Below, in pieces: positions 44,388 to 52,812 of a stretch of 64,000 nt of DNA. Both the position numbers and the translations under genes were made by a program. The DNA is taken from the NCBI GenBank assembly GCA_963704995.1, contig CAVPIM010000009.1, forward strand, positions 496,001 to 560,000. Direction: 5' to 3'. Every line of letters begins with the position of its first letter. Positions within the stretch are counted from its first letter, which is position 1. The DNA comes from RYN-230 sp963704995 (GTDB taxonomy: Bacteria > Actinomycetota > Actinomycetes > Streptosporangiales > Streptosporangiaceae). The notes under the pieces are model-generated. The model was not told the origin of the DNA. It searched no databases and saw only the letters and a program-made list of their open reading frames with translations.

Positions 44388-45594
44388 AGTCCGCGGCGCA
44401 GCCGCGGGCCCCCATCGCCGCCGCCGGGCCGGCCGGGAAGTGAACCTCCACCTCGAGGCCGCCGCCGGGCCGGGCCCGGGCGTGCACCCAGGCGTCGTGA
44501 GCGGCCGCGACCGCCTTCACGATGGACAGCCCCAGCCCGCTGCCGCCCGGGCCGGAGACCCGGTCCTCGCCGAGCCGCTGGAACGGCTCGAACAGCCGGC
44601 CGACCTGCGCGGGCGGGACGGCCGGGCCGCTGTTGGCCACGGTAAGCACCGCCCGGCCCGCGGTGAGCCTGGTGCTGGCGCTCACCCAGCCGCCGGGGAC
44701 GTTGTGCCGGATCGCGTTGCTGACCAGGTTGGCGGCGAGCCGCTCGGCCAGCCTCGGGTCACCGGCCGTGGGCGCGGGCCCCAGGTCCGCCCGCAGCGTG
44801 AGGCCCGCACGTTCCGCGTCGTCCCGGCGGGCCTCCAGCACGTCGCGGGTCAGCCCGCCCACGTCGAAGGGCACCCGGGCGCGCAGCCCGCGCTGGGAGT
44901 GGGCCAGCGTGAGCAGCGCGTCGATCAGGCGTTCCTGCTGCTCGCTGGCGGCTAGCGCGCGCCCGCACGCCGCCTGCAGCGAGGCCACGCTGCGCTGCGG
45001 GTCGGCCAGCGCCACCTCGATCACGGTCCGCTGCCGGGCCAGCGGGGTGCGCAGCTCGTGCGAGGCGTTGGCGACGAACTGCCGCTGCGCGTCGAACGCC
45101 CCCTCCAGCCGGGCGAGGAACGCGTCGAAGGTGTCGGCGAGTTCCTTCAGCTCGTCGTCGGGGCCGGTCAGGGCCAGCCGCTCGTGCAGGTTGCTGGCCG
45201 AGGTGTGCTGCGCCGCCGCGGTGATGGTGCGCAGCGGGCGCAGCACCCGCCCGGCGACCAGCCAGCCCAGGCCGATGGAGAGCACGGTCATGACGGCCAA
45301 TGCGATCCCGGACTGGACCAGCAGATCCTCCAGGGCCACGCTGCGCTGCTGCCCGGCCTGGGCCTGGACGGCGAACAGGGACGGCGCCAGCTGCAATGGC
45401 TGCGCGGAGCCGGAGACCCGGAGCTGCATGGGCAGGTTGCTGGCCACGAGCAGGTAGGTCAGGGCGAGCAGCGCCGCCCCGGAGACCAGGAACAGCACCC
45501 CGTACAGCAGGGTCAGCCGCAGCCGGATGGTGCGCCGCGGCAGCCGGCCCGCCAGCCTGGCCCCCCAGGCCGCCCGTCCCGCGGCGGCGGTCAC
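44386..45594 (-). CDS. HAMP-domain sensor histidine kinase
   Basis: 402 residues, GTG start. Two membrane helices (LTLLYGVLFLVSGAALLALTYLLV and ALAVMTVLSIGLGWLVAG) flank a short external loop of about 45 residues. Then come HAMP (RVLRPLRTITAAAQHTS), HisKA with the phosphorylated His in FVANASHELRTPLA, and HATPase_c with N-box NLVSNAIRHN, LTVANSGPAVPP and SGLGLSIVKAV. The gene follows its response regulator by one base. The small sensor loop and the neighbouring FtsX-type exporter suggest a peptide or envelope-stress sensor (inference). Confidence 0.93.
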   Translation of the reverse strand: MTAAAGRAAWGARLAGRLPRRTIRLRLTLLYGVLFLVSGAALLALTYLLVASNLPMQLRVSGSAQPLQLAPSLFAVQAQAGQQRSVALEDLLVQSGIALAVMTVLSIGLGWLVAGRVLRPLRTITAAAQHTSASNLHERLALTGPDDELKELADTFDAFLARLEGAFDAQRQFVANASHELRTPLARQRTVIEVALADPQRSVASLQAACGRALAASEQQERLIDALLTLAHSQRGLRARVPFDVGGLTRDVLEARRDDAERAGLTLRADLGPAPTAGDPRLAERLAANLVSNAIRHNVPGGWVSASTRLTAGRAVLTVANSGPAVPPAQVGRLFEPFQRLGEDRVSGPGGSGLGLSIVKAVAAAHDAWVHARARPGGGLEVEVHFPAGPAAAMGARGCAAD

Positions 45595-45595
45595 G

Positions 45596-46249
45596 TCAGA
45601 TCCGGTAGCCGGCCTGGGCCACGGTCTGGATGACCGGCGGGTCGCCCAGCTTGCGGCGCAGCCGGCTGACCGTCACCTTGACGGCGGTGGTGAATGGGTC
45701 GGCCATTTCGTCCCACACCCGCTCCAGCAGTTCCTCGGCCGGGACGGCCCGGCCCTGCGCGGCGAGCAGGACCTCCAGCACCCCGAATTCCTTGGGGCCG
45801 AGATCGAGGACCCGGCCGCCCCGCCGGGCGCAGCGCCGGGCCGGGTCGAGCATGAGATCGCCGCGGCACAGCAGCGGCGCGAGGGCTGGCTGGGCCCGCC
45901 GGAGCAGTGCCCGGATCCGCGCGACGAGCTCGGCGAACGCGAACGGCTTGGGCAGGTAGTCGTCCGCCCCCAGGTCGAGCCCGTCCACCCGGTCCCCGAC
46001 CGTGGCCGCGGCGGTCAGCATCAGCACCCGGCTGCGGCAGCCGGCCCGGACCAGCTCAGCGCACACGTCGTCACCGTGCAGGCCGGGCAGGTCCCGGTCC
46101 AGCACGATCACGTCGTACCCGGTGCACAGGGCCCGCTCCAGCGCGCCGTTCCCTTCGTGCGCGAGGTCCACCGCCATCTGCTCGCGCCGCAGCCCCACGC
46201 CGATCGCCTCGGCCAGCTCGCGATCGTCTTCCACCACCAGGACGCGCAT
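45596..46249 (-). CDS. OmpR/PhoB-type response regulator
   Basis: 217 residues from ATG 46249 (AAAGGAG six bases upstream). The receiver domain has acidic VVEDDRE, phospho-acceptor Asp51 in VIVLDRDLPG and Lys in YLPKPF. The C-terminal winged helix (about 125-217) shows GPKEFGVLEVLLAAQG and VTVSRLRRKLG. It regulates with the coupled kinase. The divergent ABC permease gene starts 208 bases away and is the natural first target. Confidence 0.93.
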   Translation of the reverse strand: MRVLVVEDDRELAEAIGVGLRREQMAVDLAHEGNGALERALCTGYDVIVLDRDLPGLHGDDVCAELVRAGCRSRVLMLTAAATVGDRVDGLDLGADDYLPKPFAFAELVARIRALLRRAQPALAPLLCRGDLMLDPARRCARRGGRVLDLGPKEFGVLEVLLAAQGRAVPAEELLERVWDEMADPFTTAVKVTVSRLRRKLGDPPVIQTVAQAGYRI

Positions 46250-46456
46250 CGCGCGCTCCTTTCCCAGCCGCCCCCTCCGGATTTTCCGCAACGAAGCCCA
46301 GAGCGAGGTCAGGGAACGCTGACCGGATCCTGAGCCTCGAGCGGTTCCAGGCTGCCGGGCAGGCGGTTGCACCGGGGTTACACGCACTGTCACCGCTCCG
46401 CAACCGGCCTCCGCGTAGACCTTCGCCATACACCGGCGTCACCACGAGGAGAGCCC

Positions 46457-47893
46457 ATGTTCTACGTCACTTTCCTGCGGCGCGAGCTATGGCGGCGCAG
46501 GAAGCAGGCCGTGGTCATCACGCTGGGCCTCGCGGTGGGCATAGGCCTGGTGATCACGGTGACCGCCGCGGCGGCCGGGGTCCGGACCGCGCAGGGCCGC
46601 GTCCTCAAGTCGCTCTACGGGGTGGGCACCGACATCACGGTCACCACCAAGCCGGCCGTGGCCTCACCCGGCGGCCGGACCAGGATCACCATCAGCCCAG
46701 GCGGCTCCCAGGTCTGCCAGGGCAGCCATTGCCATCAGGGCGCTACCAAGCTCGACAACCTGATCAGCGGGTCATCCGGCCCGATCCCCGCCGCCGAGGT
46801 CAGATCGATCCGCGCCCGGCCCGGGGTCGCCGGGGCCGCCGGGGGCCTGATCCTGAGCGACACCCAGATCACCATCCCCGCGTCGGTGGCCAGCGGGGGC
46901 TCCCTGCCCCAGCCGCGCGTCGTCAGCGTGGACGGCACGGATCTCGCCCATCCCGGGCTCGGCCCGCTGAGCACGGGCCGGATCAGCCAGGGCCGGAACC
47001 TGGCCCCGTCCGACGCGCACGCGAATGTCGCCGTGGTCAACGCGAACTACGCGACCGCGAACAAGCTGAAGCCCGGCGCCACGATCACGATCGCCAAGAC
47101 CCGCTTCACCATCGTGGGCATCGTCACCCAGCCGCAGGGCGCCAGCCCGCCGGACGCCTACATCCCGCTGGCCCGCGCCCAGGCGCTGGCCCGCAGCGAC
47201 CAGGACAAGCGGCTGACCGGCCAGGTGAACACGATCTACGTGGCCGCGTCCAGCGCGTCCGTGGTGCCGGCCGTGGCGCGCGAGATTTCCCGGCTGATGC
47301 CGAAGGCGACCGTCACCACCTCGGCCAGCCTGGCCAGCGAGGTGACCGGCTCGCTGTCCAGCACCGCGCGGCTGGCCGGTGACCTGGGCCGCTGGCTGTC
47401 GGTCCTGGTGCTGGCCGCGGCCGTGGCGGTGGCCAGCCTGCTGACCGTGGCGGCGGTGGCGCGGCGGGTCCGCGAGTTCGGCACGCTGAAGGCGCTCGGC
47501 TGGCGGAGCACCCGGATCATCGCGCAGGTGATGGGCGAGTCGCTGGTCCTGGGCCTGGCGGGCGGCGCGGTCGGGGCCGGGCTCGGAGTCGCGGGGGCCG
47601 CGATCATCACCAGGGTCGCGCCCAGGCTGTCCGCGACCCTGGCCGCGCCCGCCGGGCCGCACTTCTCCGCGGCGGGCGGGCCCGGGGTGGCCACGGCCGG
47701 CGGGGCGGCCAGCCCGCCGGGGTCCGGCTCCGCGGCGCACACGGTGCTGGTGCCGATGTCCGCGCCGGTCAGCCTGGCCGTGATCGCGGCCGCCGTGGCG
47801 CTGGCCCTGGCCGGCGGCCTGATCGCCGGCTCGTTCGGCAGCTGGCGGATCGCCCGGCTGCGGCCCGCGGCCGCACTGGCCCGGGTCGAGTAG
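46457..47893 (+). CDS. FtsX/MacB-type ABC transporter permease
   Basis: 478 residues from ATG 46457 (GAGGAG five bases upstream). One N-terminal membrane helix (VVITLGLAVGIGLVITVTAAA), a large external MacB-like domain (about 50-300) and three C-terminal helices (LSVLVLAAAVAVASLLTVAAVARRVREFGTLKALGW, GLAGGAVGAGLGVAG, LAVIAAAVALALAGGLIAG). This architecture serves export of peptides, lipids or lipoproteins. It pairs with the ATPase 48 bases downstream and is divergent from the two-component genes. Confidence 0.9.
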   Translation: MFYVTFLRRELWRRRKQAVVITLGLAVGIGLVITVTAAAAGVRTAQGRVLKSLYGVGTDITVTTKPAVASPGGRTRITISPGGSQVCQGSHCHQGATKLDNLISGSSGPIPAAEVRSIRARPGVAGAAGGLILSDTQITIPASVASGGSLPQPRVVSVDGTDLAHPGLGPLSTGRISQGRNLAPSDAHANVAVVNANYATANKLKPGATITIAKTRFTIVGIVTQPQGASPPDAYIPLARAQALARSDQDKRLTGQVNTIYVAASSASVVPAVAREISRLMPKATVTTSASLASEVTGSLSSTARLAGDLGRWLSVLVLAAAVAVASLLTVAAVARRVREFGTLKALGWRSTRIIAQVMGESLVLGLAGGAVGAGLGVAGAAIITRVAPRLSATLAAPAGPHFSAAGGPGVATAGGAASPPGSGSAAHTVLVPMSAPVSLAVIAAAVALALAGGLIAGSFGSWRIARLRPAAALARVE

Positions 47894-47941
47894 CACGTCC
47901 AGCGCGCCGCCCCGGGAGCGGGCGGCCAGTCAGGAGGCACC

Positions 47942-48610
47942 ATGTACACACTGACCGGCGTCAGCAAGACCTACCGCAAGGGCCGTCAGGCCATCCCCGC
48001 CGTCCGGGACGTGTCGGTGCGGATCAGCGACGGCGAATGGCTGACCATCCAGGGCCGCACCGGCCACGGCAAGACCACGCTGCTCCAGCTGCTGGGCGGG
48101 CTGGACCGGCCGGATCACGGGACGGTCGAGTTCAGCGGGCGTGACCTGGCGCGGCTGCGCGAGGCGCAGCTGACCCGGGTCCGGGCCACGTCGATCGGGT
48201 TCATCTTCCAGACCTTCAACCTGATGCCGACCCTGTCCGCCGCCGACAACGTGGAGGCGGCGCTGATCCCGCTGCACCTGCGGGCGGGTGAACGGCGCCG
48301 CCGGGTGGACGCGGCGCTGGAGTCCGTGGGGCTATCGGACCGGGCCCGGCACCTGCCGGCCGAGCTGTCCGGGGGCCAGCAGCAGCGGGTGGCCATCGCC
48401 CGGGCGCTGGTCAAGGACCCGAAGGTGCTGCTGGCCGACGAGCCGACCGGCAACCTGGACGAGGGCACCCGTGATGAGATCATCTCACTGCTGGAGAAGC
48501 TGACCGCCGAACGCGGGCTCACGATCGTGCTGGTGACCCACGACAGCACCATCGCCTGCCGGTCCCCGAGGGTGGCGGTGATGAGCGAGGGCCATCTCGC
48601 CCCGGCGTAG
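47942..48610 (+). CDS. ABC transporter ATP-binding protein, MacB/LolD type
   Basis: 222 residues behind AGGAGG. Walker A reads GRTGHGKTT (family consensus GPSGSGKST, so Ser to Arg and Ser to His changes in the loop). Signature LSGGQQQRVAIARAL, Walker B VLLADEPTGNLD and the H-loop VTHDS are present. FIFQTFNLMPTLSAADNVEAAL is the Q-loop region of LolD/MacB exporters. It energises the permease encoded upstream. Confidence 0.93.
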   Translation: MYTLTGVSKTYRKGRQAIPAVRDVSVRISDGEWLTIQGRTGHGKTTLLQLLGGLDRPDHGTVEFSGRDLARLREAQLTRVRATSIGFIFQTFNLMPTLSAADNVEAALIPLHLRAGERRRRVDAALESVGLSDRARHLPAELSGGQQQRVAIARALVKDPKVLLADEPTGNLDEGTRDEIISLLEKLTAERGLTIVLVTHDSTIACRSPRVAVMSEGHLAPA

Positions 48611-48718
48611 CGGGCGCCGGCGCAGCGGACGCCGGCAGGCAGCTTCGTCGCGCTTCGCTCACGGTCAGGTGGTTTGGGCTAGCATCCTCCGGAAGACCGT
48701 TGAGCAAGGGGCGCAGCA

Positions 48719-49222
48719 ATGAAGTTCTACGGCGAGATGAGGGTCCAGGGCGGCGGTCCCCTCGACGGCTCCCGTTTCGACGCGCTCGCCTACGCGCTGG
48801 CCGAGATCGAGGAGACCGACCCGGCGATCGAGGACGTGGACCTGACCGCGTCACTCGCCCAGGGCTGGGTGACCGCGTCGATGACGATCGTCCAGGAGAA
48901 CCTGGAACTCGCGGTCGCCAAGCTCATCGCCACGGTGCGCGCCGCCATTTACCCACATGGCGACCACGCGGGCGGCTGGCAGTTCCTGACCGAGACCGCA
49001 GGCCTTTCCGTGCACCCGGCGGCGGACCGCGCGGGCCTGAGCGCTCCCGACCAGGCGGCCTCACCCGGGCCGCCGGCCGCGTTCGGCGTGCCGGCCGCGG
49101 CGCCCTCCGGCCCCCCGGTCCCGGCGGTCCTGCCGACCCGGCCGGTCCAGCCGGCCCAGCCGGCCCAGTCCGGCACTGACCAGGCTTTCACCTGGCTGAC
49201 CGAGGTGACCCCGGGCCGGTAA
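48719..49222 (+). CDS. Protein of unknown function, 167 residues
   Basis: The N-terminal 100 residues look folded (MRVQGGGPLDGSRFDALAYALAEIEETDPAIEDVDLTASLAQGWVTASMTI, LAVAKLIATVRAAIYPHGD), with an alternating alpha/beta pattern. The C-terminal 70 residues are Ala/Pro-rich and probably disordered, ending in QAFTWLTEVTPGR. No membrane segment or known motif. Start ATG has AAGGGG eight bases before it; a TTG at 48700 is also possible. Confidence 0.65.
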   Translation: MKFYGEMRVQGGGPLDGSRFDALAYALAEIEETDPAIEDVDLTASLAQGWVTASMTIVQENLELAVAKLIATVRAAIYPHGDHAGGWQFLTETAGLSVHPAADRAGLSAPDQAASPGPPAAFGVPAAAPSGPPVPAVLPTRPVQPAQPAQSGTDQAFTWLTEVTPGR

Positions 49223-49306
49223 CGCCTGCGGCCGATCCAGTGACCGCCGCCGATGCGCAACTGTGACCAACCGTTTTCAGCCAATCTCCAGGTTCCGGCG
49301 TCTTAG

Positions 49307-49350
49307 CAGGTGATGAGGGGGGTCCAGCCCCTGCTGGAAGGAGTCACCTG
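49307..49350 (+). promoter_or_regulatory. Leader hairpin enclosing the ribosome site of the small secreted protein
   Basis: CAGGTGA (49307-49313) pairs with TCACCTG (49344-49350), which directly precedes the ATG. Inside lie a GGGG-TCCAG-CCCC stem-loop and the Shine-Dalgarno AAGGAG. Folding of the RNA would hide start and ribosome site, a layout typical of translational control. Confidence 0.4.
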
Positions 49351-49791
49351 ATGAGGCTTACTCGCGTGCGGGTCGCCGTGGCCGCCGGGCTGCTGGCGCT
49401 GTCCGGGACCGTGACGGCGACCGCGCTGGCGGTCGTCCCGGCGTCGGCCGGGTCCAGCCCGGTGGTGATGGTCAGCTGCGCCGGCCAGGGCCAGGTCCGG
49501 CCGGGCGGCTACGACGTCGGCTGCACCGCCAACGAGCTGCTGCGCACGCTGTACTGGCAGACCTGGCGGGGTACCGCCTACGGCAACGGCGTGCTGAAGG
49601 TGGATGACTGCACGCCGACCTGCGCGCAGGGCAAGTACATCGACTACCCGGTGCTGATCGTGCTGTGGCGGCCCATGTCGTGGCCGGGGCACGCGGGGCA
49701 CCGCTACTTCACCCGGATGACGTGGATCTTCACCGGCACGCGTCCCGCGCACGCCCGCGCCGCCCAGACCCTCACCCTCCCCGCCTACTGA
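49351..49791 (+). CDS. Small secreted protein of unknown function
   Basis: 146 residues. Signal peptide VAVAAGLLALSGTVTATALAVVPASA, then a mature domain of about 110 residues with Cys in MVSCAGQGQVRPGGYDVGCTANELL and VDDCTPTCAQGKY, four cysteines that could form two disulphides. YWQTWRGTAYGNGVLK and VLIVLWRPMSW are typical of actinobacterial secreted proteins of this size. No known domain. AAGGAG seven bases before the ATG supports the start. Confidence 0.72.
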   Translation: MRLTRVRVAVAAGLLALSGTVTATALAVVPASAGSSPVVMVSCAGQGQVRPGGYDVGCTANELLRTLYWQTWRGTAYGNGVLKVDDCTPTCAQGKYIDYPVLIVLWRPMSWPGHAGHRYFTRMTWIFTGTRPAHARAAQTLTLPAY

Positions 49792-49825
49792 CGGGGCCGG
49801 TCACTGACCCCGCCGCGCCGCCGGG

Positions 49826-50566
49826 TTACCCGAGCGCGACCGGCCGGTAGTGGGTGATGAGACGGCCGTCGCCGCCGAGGGCGTGGTAGGCGACGGCCGG
49901 GGGTGCCGCCAGGTCGGCGCGGTCGCGCTTCTCCCAGGGCAGCGCGCTGGTGGACACCACGCCCGGTGCCACCAGCAGCGGCCGGCCCGCGAACGTGGTC
50001 GCCGCCGCGCTGTGCGCGTGCCCGCAGAGCACCGCTATCACCTGGGGATGCCGCCCGATGACGGCGGCCAGCCGGTCCTCGCCGGACAGCCGGATCACGT
50101 CGCTGGTCTCGGTGTGCAGCAGCACCGGCTGATGGTGCAGGACCACGAAAGCCGGGGTGGCCGGGTCGGCGCGCAGTTCGCTGTCCAGCCAGGCCAGGGT
50201 GTCGTCCGCCAGGTACCCGTCGTCGTGGCCGGGAATGGTGGAGTCGCACAGCGCGAAGACCGCCCCGGGCATCCGGTGGACCTGGTTGATGGGCAGATCA
50301 CCCTCACCGCCGAGCAGCACGCGGCGGAACGCGGCCCGCTCGTCGTGGTTGCCCGGGCAGATCAGCACCGGCCACGGTCCGGCCAGCAGCGAGCGGGCCT
50401 GCTCGTACTCGCTGGGCAGGCCGTGATCGGCGACGTCCCCGGTGACCAGCACCGCGTCCAGCGGCGCCCGGCCGCCGGCCAGGCTGGCCATCACCGCGCG
50501 GACCCGGTCGGCCCGGTGCTGGCTGCCGTCCAGATGCGTGTCACTCAGCTGCGCGAAAACGATCAT
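49826..50566 (-). CDS. Metallophosphoesterase, CpdA/Icc-like
   Basis: 246 residues from ATG 50566 (GGAGGAG upstream). Complete calcineurin-type metal sites: QLSDTHLDG, VLVTGDVADHG, ICPGNHDERAAF, VLHHQPV and VLCGHAHSAAAT. Family members cleave cyclic nucleotides (cAMP) or other phosphodiesters. Which one this uses is not visible. No operon partner: deoC ends 100 bases to the right, on the same strand. Confidence 0.88.
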   Translation of the reverse strand: MIVFAQLSDTHLDGSQHRADRVRAVMASLAGGRAPLDAVLVTGDVADHGLPSEYEQARSLLAGPWPVLICPGNHDERAAFRRVLLGGEGDLPINQVHRMPGAVFALCDSTIPGHDDGYLADDTLAWLDSELRADPATPAFVVLHHQPVLLHTETSDVIRLSGEDRLAAVIGRHPQVIAVLCGHAHSAAATTFAGRPLLVAPGVVSTSALPWEKRDRADLAAPPAVAYHALGGDGRLITHYRPVALG

Positions 50567-50668
50567 GCTGGACTGCTCCTCCCGCCCCGCCCCGCCCCGC
50601 CCCCCAACCGTCAGCGGTTCAGATCCGACCCCCTCTGGGGGGTACAAGTCGAACTGCTGACGGATTGG

Positions 50669-51653
50669 CTAGTCGAGGGTGAAGTAGTCGGGGGTGGGGT
50701 AGACGCCGGTGAGCTGCTTGCGGCGCTGCATGAGCAGGTCGTTGAGGAGGCTGGAGGCACCGATGCGGAACAGCGCCGGGGTCAGCCACTCCGGGCCGGC
50801 TGGTCTCCTTGACCAGGACCAGGTAGCGGACCGCGTCCTTGGCGGTGCGGACCCCGCCGGCCACCTTCACCCCGACCCGGCGCCCCGTGGCGGCCGCGAA
50901 GTCGGCCACGGCGCCCAGCATGACCAGGGCGACCGGCGGGGTCGCGGCCGGGGACACCTTGCCGGTCGAGGTCTTGATGAAGTCGGCCCCGGACAGCATG
51001 GCCAGCCACGAGGCCCGGGCCACGTTGTCCAGCGTGGCCAGCTCCCCGGTCTCCAGGATGACCTTGAGATGGGCCGGGCCGCAGGCCTCCCGGACGGCCC
51101 GGATCTCGTCGGCGACCTGCCCGTACCGGCCGGCCAGGAACGCGCCCCGGTCGATGACCATGTCCACCTCGTCGGCGCCCGCCGTGACCGCGTCAGCCAC
51201 GTCGGCCAGCTTCACCGCCAGCGAGGCCCGGCCGGACGGGAACGCGGTGGCCACCGAGGCGACCTTCACCTCGCTGCCGGCCAGCGCCTCACGGGCCACC
51301 GCGACCAGGTCGGGGTACACGCAGATGGCGGCCACCGGCGGCACGGCCGGGTCGGCGGGATCGGGCTGGCGGCCCTTGGCGCACAGCCCGCGGACCTTGC
51401 CCGGGGTGTCGGCGCCCTCCAGGGTGGTCAGGTTGACCATCCGGACGGCGGTGTCCAGCGCCCAGAGCTTGGCGTCCTTCTTGACCGACCGGGTGGCCAG
51501 GGTGGCGGCCCGCTGGACCGCGCCCACCTGGTCCACGCCGGGCAGCCCGTGCAGCAGCTGGCGCAGCGCGGCGTCCGAGGAACCGGCGCCGGCCACGCCG
51601 AGCACCGCGGCGGCGGCCGCGGCCGGGCTCACCGCTGCCCTCTCCGTGACACT
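50669..51653 (-). CDS. deoC: Deoxyribose-phosphate aldolase (one-base frameshift near the 3' end)
   Basis: GTG 51653 with AAGGAG six bases upstream. Cleaves 2-deoxyribose-5-phosphate to glyceraldehyde-3-phosphate and acetaldehyde. Active-site residues: the Schiff-base Lys in DFIKTSTGKVSPAA and the second Lys in VGVKVAGGVRTAKDA. After LVLVKETS the frame changes near 50798. One surplus base, removed, restores GPEWLTPALFRIGASSLLNDLLMQRRKQL and a stop at 50669-50671, giving 985 bases = 328 codons plus one. As written it would run into unrelated residues to 50619. Next to add and deoA in the salvage region. Confidence 0.85.
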
Positions 51654-51698
51654 CACTGTCGTCTCCTTCACCGGCGCTCCGTTTTCACGGGCGCCCCT

Positions 51699-52802
51699 TC
51701 ACCGGCGCCCGGGGACCCGGACCACCGCGTTGCTCGCGGCGCGGGCGGTGGCGAACCCCGGCTTGATCACCGTGTTGATGATCTGCAGCCGCTCGTCGAA
51801 GTGCGCGAACGCGCTCTTCATCGCGTTGATCGTGAGCCATTCGAAGTCAGACCAGCCGTACCCGAACGCCTCGCCGAGCAGCGCGAACTCCGAGGACAGG
51901 CTCACCCCGCTCATCAGCCGGTTGTCGGTGTTCACGGTGACCCGGAAGGACATCTGGCGCAGCAGCCCGATCGGGTGCGTCTCGATGGACGGGGCCGCCC
52001 CGGTCTGCACGTTCGAGGAGGGGCACATCTCCAGCGGCGTCCGGCGGTCCCGGACGTAGCTGGCCAGGCGGCCCAGCGAGGCGTGGCCGTCCGCGCCGAT
52101 CCGGATGTCGTCCACGATCCGGACGCCGTGGCCGAGGCGCTCGGCCCCGCACCACTGCAGCGCCTCCCAGATGGACGGCAGCCCGAAACCTTCCCCGGCG
52201 TGGATCGTGATGTGGAAGTTCTCCCGGGCCACGTACTGGAACGCGTCCAGGTGCCGGGTGGGCGGGCTGCCCGCCTCGGCCCCCGCGATGTCGAACCCGA
52301 CCACGCCCTCGTCCCGGTGCCGCACCGCGAGCTCGGCGATCTCCAGCGAGCGCGCGGCGGTCCGCATCGCGGTGAGCAGCGCGTACACGGTGATGCCGCG
52401 CCCGGCGCTGCCCAGCCGGAAACCTTCGAGGACCGCGCTGACCACCTGCTCCAGGGTGAGTCCCCCGGCCACGTGCAGCTCGGGGGCGAACCGCACCTCC
52501 GCGTACACGATCCCGTCGGCGGCGAGATCCTCCGCGCACTCGGCCGCCACCCGGATCAGGGCCTCGCGGGTCTGCATGACCGCGACCGTGTGCTGGAACG
52601 CGTCCAGGTAGTACTTCAGGTGGCCGCGGTGCGCGCCGCGGCGCAGCCACTGCCCGACCTCGGCCACGTCCTGGGACGGCAGCTGGTCGTAACCGATCTC
52701 ACGGGCCAGGTCCACTACCGTGGAGGCCCGCAGGCCGCCGTCCAGGTGGTCGTGCAGGAGCACCTTGGGAACGGCCCTGATCTCCTCGAATGTGGGAGCC
52801 AT
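51699..52802 (-). CDS. add: Adenosine deaminase
   Basis: 367 residues from ATG 52802. Converts adenosine and deoxyadenosine to inosine forms. Zinc ligands His17 and His19 in LLHDHLDGG, the His of FHITIHAGEGFG, the catalytic Glu of that same motif, GHGVRI and the Asp in TVNTDNRLMSG. ELH and EVRFAPELH are family-typical. Ten bases downstream of deoA, so in one salvage operon cdd-deoA-add-deoC on the minus strand. Confidence 0.95.
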   Translation of the reverse strand: MAPTFEEIRAVPKVLLHDHLDGGLRASTVVDLAREIGYDQLPSQDVAEVGQWLRRGAHRGHLKYYLDAFQHTVAVMQTREALIRVAAECAEDLAADGIVYAEVRFAPELHVAGGLTLEQVVSAVLEGFRLGSAGRGITVYALLTAMRTAARSLEIAELAVRHRDEGVVGFDIAGAEAGSPPTRHLDAFQYVARENFHITIHAGEGFGLPSIWEALQWCGAERLGHGVRIVDDIRIGADGHASLGRLASYVRDRRTPLEMCPSSNVQTGAAPSIETHPIGLLRQMSFRVTVNTDNRLMSGVSLSSEFALLGEAFGYGWSDFEWLTINAMKSAFAHFDERLQIINTVIKPGFATARAASNAVVRVPGRR

Positions 52803-52812
52803 CCCCCCATTG

